Below, piece by piece: positions 24,682-37,517 of a stretch of DNA of 64,000 bases; the stretch's first letter is position 1; each line of letters starts with the position of its first letter. This DNA is from Butyriboletus loyo (Eukaryota; Basidiomycota; Agaricomycetes; Boletales; Boletaceae). The notes below the pieces were generated by a model. It worked only from the letters and a program-made list of their open reading frames with translations, made no database searches and had not been told where the DNA came from. The translations under genes were made by a program, and so were the position numbers. Where the stretch lies: NCBI GenBank assembly GCA_038093515.1, contig JBBPSI010000008.1, positions 1-64,000 on the forward strand, written 5' to 3'.

Positions 24682-27600
24682 TCACGGTCTCGAGACGGTT
24701 CCTCGCCGAGGCCGTGATCTCGTTCCACCCAGGATGACCTCCGCCTTCTTCTCCTCCGCCTTCTTGTTTGGGTCAATACCCCATAACCTGGCTTGTGCTG
24801 CTCGAAGCCTCATCACGTCGTCCACCCAGTCGGTCTCCGCAGTTTTGCGAGTACCCACATCGTGTAATCTCTGCTCCTCTTCAGGAGAGAGAAGCGCGGA
24901 AGAATTGCGTTCGCCAAAACGCCAGAGGAGGAGTTGTTGGATGGTTTCGGGAAGGAGGATGTTGAGACAATACTGTCAATAGCACACCAGTCAGTGACTG
25001 TGGTTCAGAGTAAGAGCAGCACTTACGTCGAGTTTCTCGACACCGGATAGAGCCTCAAACTCTTCACACACAACCAGAGCACTTCTCTTAGAGGGTATCT
25101 GTTGGCCTTCGTCTGGAACGGGAGTAAGTGGGCTCGGCTGTGAAGACGTATCCTAGGACGTGGGTGAGTAAATATCTACGGAGGTGCAACTAGATTACCC
25201 TGCATGCTGTATCCAGTAGACCAACCTTCAACCGAGGTACTTCAGGATGGGAGGGTAACAGCGAGGGTTCAGTTGCGACTGCTTGTGAGACTTCGGCCAG
25301 AAGCTACTGTGTGCTCAGGGGTCAGATCCCACGTGTAATTGCGATATGCCATACATCCAATTGACTCTTGGGGGCCAGGGATGCTTGCTTAACTGCAGGA
25401 CTTAGGGCTACACCGTCCGCAGGAAGCAAAGACACCAATTGCTATAGCTCATGGGTTGGGCCGAGTTGATCAAGACGACAAGAATGGACATTACCTGTTC
25501 TTGCCCATCAGCAACCATCTCGGAGTCCTGGGCGACCTCAACCTGCTTGTCAGTTGCGGTCAGAGGTAGAACCGCATTCCCTGTGCCGTCTTTCTCATCC
25601 ACGTGTATGCCTTCCAGAAGGGCCGCGCTTTCGATACCCACCATCTTATTGTCCTCCGTCAAATCGCCAGGCGAAGTCTCCTTCGGCACGGGTTCTGGAG
25701 AAATGACTTCGATGGTGGCTCCTGCCTCTACTCCACCCGTCTCTTCAGCCCCACTGGTCTCGGTCACGATGTCCTCGGTGTCTAGCCTCTTAGGTTTGAC
25801 CCCCTTGTCCCCAAGCACCCACCTACATATCGCCTTTTGAACCGCCTTCACGAAACGCGCATCCATCCCCCCTCTCACGCCTGCCGACTTCAACAGCGCA
25901 ACCCTCGCCGACCCACCCCTCATAAACGCCTCGTGCTTCTCTCTCGCAGGTGCATATTCCTTGTTTAAAATCGCTTGCAAGATGGGCTTTACATACGCGA
26001 GTTGTGTGCGGACGGAAAGATCTTCAAAGTCCTCAGCGGGTGGGGGCGGAGGTAAGGCGGAGGTAGGATCCCCGGCGTTCGCGTCGGTATCATATTCCCC
26101 ACCCTCGTCTCCAGACTCGGGGTCGTCAGTGGTCTTGACTGCACTCTCCCACTCTCCCAATGTACACCAGACGAATCCCTCCTCTTCTGAAGTCCAAAAC
26201 CTATCCCTCGTGATCACGTGTTCCTTGTCATCCAAGAACTTGACCTTGTACTTCTCCTGCCGACCTGGGGCATGTTCGAGAATCTGGGCGGGCCAGTAAG
26301 ACCCCCCCGCCCTGGGAGCCAGGGCGAGAACCAGTTCTCCGGGAATTTGGAGGGTTGGATCTGGAGGACAGGGCGACCAGCTGCGCGACGTGTTCCCGCT
26401 CATGTCGTCTTTCAAGTTCGCTCTCGAGCGCTGCGGCTTTAATTTCCTCGCCGGCCCTGTTGGCTTTGCCTTTTTCGGAGCTGGGGGTGTAGGCTTGGGC
26501 AAAGACTGCCGGAGGTCGGACATGTCGGGGTCTGAGTCGTCGAGGGAGTCGTAGAAACTATTTCCGTAGGAGGATAACAGTGCTGGAAGTCCATCTTTCT
26601 CAAGTGTGGAAGCTTTTTCCATACTCTGGACCGCAGATTCCCACTTGGCTTCGATGGATGCACTTTCGTCAAGGCGTGGTTTCTTGGTCGGAGGACTGAC
26701 ATCGAGATCTGCTGACAAGGCGATGGGGCGGAACGTGGTACGCGAGAAGCGCTTAGCACCACTCTCGTCATCAATAGATTGGATGTTGGAGGTTGAGGGG
26801 GCAAAGATGGTACACAGGCCTCTGCTAGTCGATGACGAGGATGGAAAGTCTCCGAACATCGAGACGCGGAGAGGTTGTTTCTGTACAACCTGCAGTGAGG
26901 TATATAGAGTATCCACCTCAGGTCCTCGACGTTGCAACTCACCTGGGCGGGCCACCACATGAGGGGTTCAGACAACTCGAGATCGCTATGTCTGTCCGCA
27001 AGCACGCCAGACTGGTTGACAAGTATCCAAACAGGATTTCCAATATACCAAGCGTCAAGACCCTTTGCTGCATTTGTCTTCTTCTTCTGCTTCCGTTTGG
27101 AAGACAGGGGCTGTGAGAATACGCTGAATGCCGACGCGGCAGGCCCAAAGGAGCGCAGAGAAAGCCTATTCGAGACAGGAAGCCGTTTTGGAGCATCTGG
27201 GGTCGAGTCCTTGGTCGTAAGTGTAGGGGAGGGCGGGAGGTCTTTCGTGGCCACGCTGGGGGTGGTCGGTGCACTCGACAACGGTGACGGGGAAGACATG
27301 AACATCGATTTCAGTACGTCCTCCTTGCGGAGGGACGGAGGGGACGCCTTGCGCTTGCGCGAAGTCGTTGCCACTGCAAGGACTTTGGCTGTGGCTGCAT
27401 GTGACGAAGGTGTAGTGGTGAACATCGCCGACTTGGCCTGCCTTGTCTTGTCTGGCTTTCTTTCCGGAGATGAAGAGTTGCCCTTGAGCGGGGAAGAAAG
27501 ATGCTTCCCCGTCGCACTGTAGCGGTATTTGACGGACTTTGTTTTGTGGGTGGGTTCACGAAAAGGGTTGGATGAGGTTGGGGATTCGACATCAGAGCGA

Positions 27601-27692
27601 CCTGGCGAATCGGTCAGCTGTTCTGCAAAGCTGGCGGTCGCTTTCTGCGCTGCCCCGCGCGCTGGCAGAATCCGCTCAGCCAGTCCCAGCAT
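24682..27692 (-). CDS. PWWP/Tudor-like chromatin-type protein (6 exons, about 908 aa)
   Basis: Exons 27692-26943, 26889-25495, 25441-25355, 25303-25226, 25152-25027 and 24972-24682 join in phase. Ser/Pro/Lys-rich N-terminus with likely nuclear signals (TSRKRKASPP, SSKRKQKKKT). A PWWP-like segment reads GNPVWILVNQ with LMWWPAQ across the first intron. A second beta-barrel-like segment near residue 450 reads GELVLALAPRAGGSYWPAQI, then KYKVKFLDDKEHVI, as in Tudor or PWWP folds. A helical region follows (YVKPILQAILNKEYAPAREK), then an acidic linker and a C-terminal helical end (LNILLPETIQQLLLWRFGER). Probable role in reading chromatin; the family is inferred from fold-like motifs only. The gene ends 325 bases before the apyrase start. 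Confidence 0.78.
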
Positions 27693-30600
27693 GTCGGCGA
27701 GTCCGATTCAGAGTCTGTGCGCGCCTGTCACGCGCCCCGTGACGGGCGTTGGTCACCTCGCTGACATAACAAATATATTGACCTTGTCCTCCTCTCTCGA
27801 GGCTCGACGCGATGATCACAATCCATCCAGAACGACTGCGGCGACGTTAACGAGGCTACGGCGTGGCTCGGTGCAAGTAACCACATCGTCGAGTGGTTTC
27901 AAGTCATGTCCAGGCTCTAAGGTCCCGGGTGACTTCATCGTTCGTCGTTCACGGGGGCCACAGATCATTACCGCTTCACGTTTCCTCCACGCTCCCCTTT
28001 GTCTCCATTCTCCACACCATGTTTTCCGTAGCAGCAGCTGCGCGTACAAGCACCCTGGTTCATCCCCACCTAATCCCTGCCTCCGCACGTCCCGCGTCCC
28101 GGGAACCTCGATCACATTGTTTTCTACCCGATCAGATCCGTCCACTACATTGGTCGACATTTTTGATGCCTATGGGCCACACCTTCGAGCACTTGTGACA
28201 TGCAATGCAGCATGGCCGTGGCCTCCATTCTTCAGTGCCCCAAGCTTGAGTGTTCCGTGCGCGTCAACCCACATGATCATCATCCGCTTTCTGGCCGGTC
28301 CACTCTATCACCACTGAATACGTCCCTTGAACATCGAGTTTGCTTTCTGCTATCGCATGGAACGCAACGATGCATTACTAATATGAAATCAAGACCCCTA
28401 AGATTATCGATGGTCCACGGCTCACGGCTTTTCCCAGCCATCCGACCACATTCTTCGTTGCGTGTATAACGCTTGCTAGGACATGGTGTTCACTCGGTCG
28501 ACATGGTTTCTTCGCGTTAACCCCCACCATACCCACCCCTGGTAATACATTGGGAAATCTCGTGTACATTATCCCACTTGTTTGACATCATCCCGTCAAG
28601 TGTCTGCTCGGATTTCGTATACCAAGATACTCCCTCCATCTCCGAGGAATTTCTCTGATCAGAGCCGCTGTAGGACGACCGTTAGCGGCGATGTCCAGGC
28701 AGTACAAGAGAAAAAAGTTAGCGATATGAGTGGGCAGAAGCAGCTGCATGCGTATCAGCTTCGGCCAGTCCTGCCTCTGGGCATTGCCGTCTCGTGCTCA
28801 TGGTGTGCCCGAATTTTTTTATTGTGCCTGCAGAGGAGCGGTTATCGGTGTGACATTTTTGTACCATTGTTCCCTGTGGGCACTGCATGCACATGCTATC
28901 TTTACTCCTGCTTATTCCCAACACGAGCCGCGTACGTATTACGTTGCCTTACAGGAGTACTGGTTGGTCAGTCTTCCGTCCTTCTATCTTTTCTCCGCCT
29001 CCTTATACTTGCTGACAAGCTTTGGTTTGATGCTCGTGACATCTTTCGTGGTGCAATCGCCCCTCCTCCCCCAACATGCCATTTCTTGCTGGTTGTCGGC
29101 CTCTGCTGGTAATGCCCCTTCATATCCAATAATTGAACTCTAATTACTCCTGGTTACTGCTTCTGTGCTTGTTTTGCTATCTGCCACGACCCCCCTTTCC
29201 ACTTTCGTCAACTTCTGATCTTCCTTTCGGTCCTCACTACTACGTCTGTGGGATACGGTTTTAGATCCTGTTTTCGCAAGCTGACGCCCCTCGTTGAAGG
29301 CTTATCCACTGGACTGGCCGCAGACCAAGATGTCGCCTCCTCTGGCTGTATACGTTCGTCGACGATAACGAGTGCTATTTGATTTCACTACCGCTCAATG
29401 CCGTCCGAGAGACACTCCCTCAATCTCCAATTATTGTCGTAAACCGTTCAGTTCCTTCACCGGTTTTCACAGCATCAGCGATAATGATGCAACGTTTGAT
29501 CCCGGTCAGGTAGGTGTGCCATTACTCTTATCATTCCCCTCCCTCTAAAGCCACATTGCCGGTCGGAAAATACCTCAATGGAGTCTTTGCTCACCGCATT
29601 CGAACGTCACCTCCAATTGATGCTATTCCGATCCGCGTGGACACTCAAGCACTCATCAACCACCGGACGATTCCGCGAGCACGTTTATCTGGCATCGCGT
29701 CGCCAATCATATTTCTGCCTCGAACCAACGCACAAACGCCATTTGTGCTGGCGCCAGCTCAACGATGACGCCCATCTTGTACGCGCGACTGCGCCGATTT
29801 CATGAATGCATATCGATAGTTCATTCTTTTCCGCAGCCGATGACTTTGTTGAACCTTGTTCGTCAGCGTACCGAAGCTGTTCTTTGTATTTTATTGTTCG
29901 TTGTTGGCCGTATGGTATGATGGCTATGTATCCTTATGTGGTCGGTTCAGGCCGTACTGGCGACGGGTACCGCCCGGCGATCGGTCTCGATCCTTTGATA
30001 TCCATGTGCATCGATGAGGAAAGCTGGCTCATGTGGACAACCCATGGGGTCAGGTTTGGACAGATTCCACAGCAAAGAACGCAGACGGATTGTGATGCCG
30101 AAAAAGAACCCCTGACCCTTCTGATCTCTCGCCACACTCCCAGTCAACACAGAGATCTCAGTTGCAATACACAAACCCTATCTTTATTTTCGTCATAGGG
30201 TGTTGCCCTGATAACGAAGCGCCACCACGGCCAAAAAAAAACAAAAACAAAAGATCGATGAATTCATCATGTCTGTCTGTCCGTCGTCGTCGTCCTTGTC
30301 GTCGCTCTCCATATCTGATATCATGACGTCGTTTTCATTTTCATTCTCCCTCTTCCAGTCACCCCACACGTATACGAGCTTCTCCACTGACACCGAACCC
30401 AACCCAACTCGGCGCTCTCAATCGCAAAACGCCCTCAGCTCCAGACTCGGATGCCCCCTTCACGATGCCAAGGATCAATACCAATATCGATTTTCCACGG
30501 TCTTTCCACCTAGTCACAACATGGTCCGTTTGAAATAAGTTCAAGGTCGCCTGTATCGGTTTTTATAAAAGGCTGGGCCATGGGGTAGTCGATTGCCTGC

Positions 30601-32673
30601 CTGGGCGCGCGGGGAAAGGCACGATACATACGTCGCGAGCTACGATCATGATCAGATTCGAATCATGATTTCACGTCCTTTTTTTTTTTTTTTTTTTTTC
30701 CGGACGGACGGCGGTGAATACATACATCGAAAAAGTCTTTCGAACAACTTCAGTGACTCGAGCTGTATGGCAGCAGCCGAGGACTTGACTCACTCACGCT
30801 CCTCGGTCCCAAGGAAACCAATGCCAAGCTAGTCTATAATCTACCACGTATATCCTCCGTATATAGCTAGTTCTATCTGCCCCTCCCCTCGGGAGTCTCG
30901 GTCCCTCATATATATGTATCGTATCTTGATAAACCGACGAGTCGAGTCACCCCTCTCGAAAGTCGAGAACGCATCCCACATCATACAAAATCGTCGTCGT
31001 CCTGTCTATCCCGATTCCCGATTCCTGATTCCTTATCAGCCCAAACGTACGTACAAACATCGGGATTCCAGAACGCAGGGACGTTATCAATTATCAATTA
31101 TCATCATCATAATCCTGATCATATCGTTTATTTAAATTTACGCAAACGCATAGGATACGGATCAGCGCTCCGCCTCGCTCCGTCGAGGAAATAAAATAAA
31201 GTAAAGGGAGAGTGAGGAAAAGGAGCTTTGGATCAAGCTGCCCAGATACGAGTTGGATATCAAGAGCCTTTTTTTTACGATACCACATCGTGAAATCGGG
31301 GGAACAACGTCAACCGCGGCGTCGTGTTCACCTACCTCAAACCTCGGCTCGAATCCACACCGATCACGCTTGGAACACCGCCGGGTTCCAAGTTAGGTGA
31401 CGGCGAGAAAGAGAAAAAGAAAAAAAAAAAGAAAAAAAAAAGGAAGTGAGAAGGGAGGGAAGGGAAGGGAAGACTCGTGGGTGGAAGAGAAGATTCGGAC
31501 ATGTTCGACCGAGGGAACGTCGGGCGGTCGGACTTCATTTTACCCTCGAGGGCCCAGGCATAGCCATTCGACTCAACACTGCCGAGTGCCAGGTAAGAAG
31601 TGAGAGCAAAAGTATGAGTATGTACACGACCTGACGACCACGACCACGACTTGAAGTTCTATCAAGTCCCCCCCCCCAAGCAAGGCTGACTGAAAACCGT
31701 TCTAACCGGGCACAGTGCACAGTGCACAAGTTCATACCACGTTCTCACCCACCCACCCCAAATACAAACACACGCTCTCAAAGAAGAGTAAGCGACACTG
31801 ACGAACCGTGAAATCTTGACTTGTGACTCGTACGTCGACAGTCGTTCGTACGCAAACGTATACTTGGTACTATGTAGCGTGGACGTGGCGTGTCAGTAGC
31901 ACGAAGACGTGCACGATCCGTGACGGCAGGAAGCAATGCCGTTGGCATGACATGCATGCTTAGCAGTGCGTGGACGCTTGCCATCGAGGACAGGCCACTC
32001 ACTGCAGGGGTGCCTAACTGCAGGTTGTTCATATTATTAGATTGCGTACGATGATCTATTGACCCTGATGGCTTCCTCGAGCTCATGGTTCGTGACGCAT
32101 CTCGAGTCTATGGACGTCATGCATGCAACAACAAGCCAACGAGTATTAATGCGTCCGCGCAGTCATACGCGTGCTGGCGGTAGTCATTAATCATTTATGA
32201 ACTGTGCCTGACGACGACGGAGTGCGAACGGTAAAGAATCACAATCCGAAGCGAGTGAGAGCACATGGGTACTACTACAACATGTGTGTGCGAGCCAAGG
32301 AAGAAACCCAAGTACGATAGCCGAGAGAGAAAAGGAAGGTGCATAAGTTATTCTGAAGTAAAAAGAAAACGGTATCAGTCGAGGAAGATAGAAGCCAGAC
32401 GCGAGGCGGGGCGACGGCACAAGGAGAAAAGGAGAGTGGTTGTGCGTATTAGAGCTACAAAATGCTTCCATACAAAATGCCCAATTCGTTCAAACAGTCT
32501 ATAGCGGTCGGCGGAGAAAATCATGAGTGAAGAATGTCCAAAGACCTGTCTTGACCAACAAACATATTCTTCATGACGTCCTTTCTCGTGACAAGAATCA
32601 TAAGCGTGCATCAAAAGGGGAATAAGAGAAGAAGAAAAGAGAAACCGAAAATGGGGGAAAGAACGCGAAAGAA
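27693..32673. other. Five-kilobase gene-free region with homopolymer tracts
   Basis: I find no gene I can support. Open frames on both strands are short, unspliced and without motifs. The stretch 27800-30200 is pyrimidine-biased on the plus strand, as in long leaders or promoters. Homopolymers are frequent: a poly-T of about 20 at 30680-30699 and A-rich runs at 31408-31442. Both neighbours are on the minus strand, so it contains the promoter of the gene at 24682-27692 and the 3' flank of the gene at 32674. A long non-coding RNA or a large regulatory region is possible but unproven. Confidence 0.5.
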
Positions 32674-34046
32674 TCAGCGCTCGTGGGAGCGCGCGCGGGC
32701 AGAGTGATCAATCGAGTGTCTGCGCTCGAGGATTTTTCTAGCTGGCCGTAGTTCCGACGCGAAGCTCATGAGCCGACTGAACAACGGCTTTTTTATTCTA
32801 CTGCCGCCGCCGCTACTCGCACCCGAATAGGGCGAGCGCGGTGATGACGCTGATTTAGTGGTGGAACTTGCCGTGTAAAGCGAAGGTTCGGGTCCGCCCT
32901 ATATACGCCCGATGGTCAGCTGGCTTTTCTGGTGTTGAGAATGCAGGGGGTGGGACGTCGCAGGGGACTTACCAAAACCTTGATTTTTTGGCCTGGGGTT
33001 GGAATGATGTAATAGGTGCTCCCAGAGTCCCCACTGGCTACCTCGCTGATGGGAGTCTGCGAACGGGACATGCTGTTGTTTCTGTACATTGGACCTTTGG
33101 GCCCATACCGTGGTTCCTCGAGCACAGATGAGAGATTGCTGTGGACAGGATTGTATGGGGTCGCGGTGATCCGAGGGTATTGAGGGAAGCCAGACCCTGT
33201 CGGGGCAGAAACCGTGTAGGTCATTCCGGGAGCTTTCTGGGGCGCGTAGACAATAGTAGGCGGGGCGTAATGATCACTCGCATGGTGATGCCCCGGAGCG
33301 TAAACGATCGACGGCGGTGGTCGATTACCACGCGAGTGTGAGTGACTGGGGTGTTGATGATCGCATGGGTCATGAATGTGCTGCGAGTGGGAATACATGA
33401 TGGGAGGGGGTCCTTCGGGGGGATGACGTGGGGGAAGAGGCTCGATCACCTCTGGCTCGTCTTCGTGGGGAGCGGAATGCGAGTGTTGACGACGGAGAGG
33501 CTCCGACGCCCGACGGGGTCTGTAGGTTCCCATGGGGCGATGGGGCTGCGCATTTGGATCAGAAGGAAGGATGTGGATCTCTTCGGGAGGCGTCGAGAAG
33601 TCGTCTTGATATGCTCTCGGGAGAGCATGCCGAGCAGGATGGTGATGCGGGGCCACATGGTGTCGCGAGTGGGAAGGCGGATACGCATCCGCGGCGGACC
33701 TCGCGCGGTCGTGAGAGTGGTACGCCGTATGGAGATGTTGACGGTAATTAGGACCATGGCGAGATGCTGGTTCCCAACGCGAGTCGTGCGCATTCTCATA
33801 GTGCCAGTGGGAGATAGGAATGTCTGCGCGACCGTGGCCGTATCTGAGGACCATCTTCGGGGGAAGGGAGTGGGAGCTGTCCTCGTCTGACTCGTGTTCT
33901 TCTAGCTCTCCAACGACGGACGGCGGGCTGTCTGGGGAGCAGAGTTGGCCGTGATAAGGCGAGTGCGATTGCACCCAGTCGGAAGTACGCTCCTTGGAGT
34001 TTCTGAAGACTGCTATAGCTTCAGGCGAGGTGGTGTACTCTGTCAT
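32674..34046 (-). CDS. His/Pro-rich low-complexity protein (2 exons, about 432 aa)
   Basis: Exons 34046-32973 and 32898-32674 join in phase 0. The protein starts MTEYTTSPEAIAVFRNSKER and is very rich in His, Pro, Ser and Tyr through residues 90-260 (repeated HSHS, HHPAR, PPSIVYAPGHHHAS and PPTIVYAPQ units). Its C-terminus is compact and basic (KKPLFSRLMSFASELRPARK), possibly a short helix. No signal peptide or membrane helix is visible. His-rich runs could bind metal or simply be disordered. I do not recognise the family. The second exon is outside the long open frame; its clean splice sites and codon content support it. Confidence 0.7.
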
Positions 34047-34899
34047 GGGGGCGCTGCAGCTATGAAGCTCGCAGAAGACGGACGAGGGGAAGACGAAGAG
34101 AGCGTTGGGAGAGCCCCTCGAGGAAGAGACCGGAAGAAAAAGAAAGAAAAAAAAAGAGGAGAGGGCTGCGCCGTCTTTATAGAGAGTTGGAAAATCCCGT
34201 GTCGGTTACGAGATCAACACGGTTGGAGATCGAGATCCAGCTCTGAGCTCATCGCCTTGTCAGCGGAACCTGATCTGGCTCATGTCGACTTATTTCCGGA
34301 TCATTCGCACTTGGATCGCGCTCTCGACAAGATTGGCACCATCGGGAACGTGTCCGCAACGAGGCAGATACCTCTCACTTTTCTGGTCACGTTCACAGCC
34401 TGCGGCCGAATCTCCCCTGAAATTAAATGCCGAGTCAGCACACGTCCGTGGCATATTTTATCCCCCAGCACACGGACATCACCAAAACGATGCCATCCAT
34501 GTGCGTCACTCAGGTAAAGGGCACGCATCTCAGGATCCATGCCTTCATTCAGAAAACAAACAATAACGCTTCCGGCGAACCCCTCGACTCGGAGGCGGAC
34601 CGTTCAGGCGCCCTCTCGGTTTGTTCCCTCCCTCAGGACAGGGCCGTCCAAACGTCCATCATTCCAGCGAGGCCTGCGATTTGGACAGCACCGACACAGA
34701 TTGTATAGCTGCGGCACTGAGCTCCCCGCGACAGCTGTCTGGAGTTTGCAGCACCGGTAGGTCCCGGTGACGCACTGCCTCCACTTTGTACGAGCATACC
34801 TTATCCTTCACCTACGGCGGCGACGCGGTCCGCTACGCCATTCTCAAAGCGTGCAAGTTTCAAGGCGAGCCCCGAGTATTCAAACACCGCATTCGACAA

Positions 34900-35310
34900 A
34901 CGTCACTGCGGTGCAAACATGTCAGATTGAGTAACAGCGTCCAAGAGCAGACCTGTGCCAAAGAACGCGGGTTGCTCGTCAGCCTGGGACCACCTCGTAT
35001 GTAGTCTCTCCGTCCGCTCAGACACCAATGATGTTGACACTGAGGGGCGGTGAATCGGCACCCGGCACGATCAAGGATATGTCAGCGAGGCAGACTACGC
35101 ATCCCAGAGACGGTAAGCCTGAGAACATACCACGAAAGACGACCGGTCTGATGCTTACCTGGTACACTGCGCAAAGATAACACGACGAAAGACAGAAAGC
35201 CTACAGACAGCACGATGCGAGCGCTTTTCTAACCCGAGCGTAAAGGCAAGTGAGCGGCGAACGGTGGTAATAGTCGAAAGGGAATGGGACGGCGGGTTCT
35301 AAATAGACGT
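34900..35310 (-). pseudogene. Remnant of a tandem copy of the GPI-anchored protein gene
   Basis: This stretch matches the 5' half of the gene at 36040-36750 (its first two exons, first intron and some upstream DNA) in the same orientation. The start codon has become GTG (reading VLSVGFLSFVVLSL, where the intact gene has MLSAGLLSFVVLSL). The second exon has lost its frame, and nothing like the third exon follows. I infer a dead tandem duplicate. Confidence 0.65.
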
Positions 35311-36039
35311 CGTTTTGTATGGCGACAAGTCATACCCGGCATCGGGCGTTCGTTCATATCCACGCGGAACGGGCCACACCGATCCCGTGTGACCGTATTC
35401 CGGCCTCCCTCACCAAGGCATCAGACACGGAACAGCATCACGGAAACCTTGCCACAAGTGCTACAGCATGAGTAACGAGACGTGCCGCAAGAACAGGAAC
35501 AGGTCGACGAGGTCAGCATCATGCTGTACTGTACATAATCGTGTCTACTTTTCTTCCCCCACCGACGTGATCGTGTGAAGCCTCGAAGGTTCTTTCATCA
35601 CTCCCTGCCTTTGAGGGTACCGCTTCGACGCAGGCGGTTTCTCCTCGTCGACACAGCGACAGATGGACATGAGGAGGAAATCATTGTCGCACAGCCTGAA
35701 GAGATCATAATGAATACGAAGAGCATCAGATAGGGTACAAACTACAAACGTCGTTTATTTCTCAAAAAAAGAATCAAAATCATAGATTTACAACGTATGT
35801 CACATCTTATGTTCGTCTGCCTCATATCTGCGTGACCATCATGATGATTAGGTTTGGTTCCTGTGACTGGCGACGGTATGACAAACCTAACTTAGTAAGG
35901 TCGGTACGGTATTGTTTGTACGTAAGCTATAATATCGGTGTTTGACGAAAAATGCACAACGCTCGATGGCGTTTTCCAACCAGAACGATGACCATATGAT
36001 GTATCGAGTAGAGGCGTGAACCATGCAACAATATCAATG

Positions 36040-36750
36040 TTAGTGTAGGACCGTCCAGATAGCCAACATTCCAGCGAGTCCTGCCACCTTTGCAGGAGTG
36101 AGTCTGACACCCGAACTTGTCGACTGGGACGGCGTGATCGACGCTGACGCCGATGGTGTAGTTGCGGTAGAGCTCCCAGGAGCAGATGTCGTCGGTGCAG
36201 GAACGGCGGAGCTCCCAGATCCCGACGAAACGGTGCCTCCGCCTTGTACAAGCATAGGCGTCGCGGTCACTTGAGCCGTCAGCGTCGTCAGCCCAGGGAA
36301 CACGTCCACACAACCCGCCAGGCCAGATCCAAGCGTACACGATTCCACCACCGTCACGGCCGAGTTGGCGTATTCTAACACGGCATTGGAAGCACCTTCA
36401 ATCAACGTCACTATGGTGCGACCATTGAGTAAACGGAATCCCCAAGACGTGGTAGAACAAGATACTGACCTGTGCCAAAGGACGCGGGATTCTGGGCACT
36501 CAAAGTTCCGGTGGGTTGACCTGGGAGTATCTGGTATGTAGTCTCACCGTCCGCTCCGACACCGATGATATTGGCACTGAGGGCCTGTGGATCGAAACCC
36601 GGCACGATCAAGGATATGTCAGCGAGGCAGACTACGCATCCCAGAGACGGTAAGCCTGAGAACATGCCACGAAAGATGATTGGTCTGGTGCTTACTTGGT
36701 ACGCTAGCCAAAGACAACACGACGAAAGATAAAAGACCCGCAGAGAGCAT
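36040..36750 (-). CDS. Small secreted GPI-anchored cell-wall-type protein (about 203 aa)
   Basis: Exons 36750-36696, 36655-36470 and 36410-36040 join in phase. A clear signal peptide (MLSAGLLSFVVLSLASVPS) is followed by a mature domain of about 110 residues with four Cys (GCVVCLAD, ESCTLGSGLAGCVDVF). A Ser/Thr/Pro-rich stretch comes next (SSAVPAPTTSAPGSSTATTP), then a hydrophobic C-terminal end (VAGLAGMLAIWTVLH) that fits a GPI-attachment signal. It should sit on the outer face of the plasma membrane or in the wall. No enzyme motif is seen. Remnants of tandem copies flank it on both sides, so the locus has expanded and decayed. Confidence 0.8.
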
Positions 36751-37189
36751 AGTGGGAAATAAACACGCCGCGCTCTAAAAATGAATGCAAAGGTGAGTAA
36801 ACGCCGGATGGTTGGGGCAGTCGAAAAGGAATGGCTCGATATTGCTGAGGGCGGGTCCCACCCCCACACATTTTTGATGGCAGCAAGTGGAATACGTACT
36901 GACGGGGATTTGTGCTCTGGGTTTCGACGCTTGAACTTTTAGTTCGTGATGGCAAAACACACCATGATGAATGGGCCGAGCAGGGGCTAGCCTAGTGGCC
37001 ACTCAATTACCACGGGGCTGAAAGTAGTTTAGTTGGAATCCACATTTGGCCAGTTTTGTAGAAATGACTCAATATCGCCGTCAGTGCTAATTCCAGAACC
37101 ATAGACTAGTCGCTTTCACTACTAGTGTTTATATTTCCGATGGGTCGCTCGTCAAGATGGGCTGCTAGCATGGACAGTGACGTCAAAGG

Positions 37190-37340
37190 ACTCCAGAAAG
37201 CGGCAAACCGCGGAATCTTGCATAGCCGTGTCTACCGAGATGCACAACGCTTGATAACATTTCCAACCAGAGTGATGACAATATGTATCGAGTAGATTGA
37301 GCAGGAAAACCATGCATGCAACTGTATTAATATAGCAAGC
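37190..37340. repeat. Copy of the 3' flank of the GPI-anchored protein gene
   Basis: The sequence around ATGCACAACGCTTGATAACA and ATATGTATCGAGTAGA at 37235-37300 matches the 3' flank of the GPI-protein gene at about 35945-36030. No coding part of the gene accompanies it. It is best read as the last trace of a further tandem copy. Confidence 0.55.
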
Positions 37341-37517
37341 AAACTGATAGAAAAAAAAACAATGAAAACAGAGAAGAAGAAAACTAAAGCAGCGAGCGAT
37401 GTGATAGAGAGACAGTGATAGCGTGGCTACCTCCAAACAATATTAAAGGATTGTAACGGCCCCCCAAACCAAAAGAGAAGGAGAAGGAGAAAAAAAAACT
37501 GGGAGTCTAAAAAGCTT

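Noticed and set aside
26932..27522. 196-codon plus-strand frame
   Set aside because: Antisense to exon 1 of the PWWP-like gene, which has clean partner exons.
28582..29143. Hydrophobic frame of 176 codons that could be taken for a membrane protein
   Set aside because: Composition is Cys/Leu/Ser-rich as expected from pyrimidine-biased DNA, with no intron partner and no family likeness.
30655..31360. tRNA-like B-box motifs (TTCGAATC near 30658, CTCGAATCC near 31350)
   Set aside because: No matching A box, acceptor stem or cloverleaf can be drawn around them.
32916..33890. 182-codon plus-strand frame at 33342-33890
   Set aside because: Antisense shadow of the His-rich gene.
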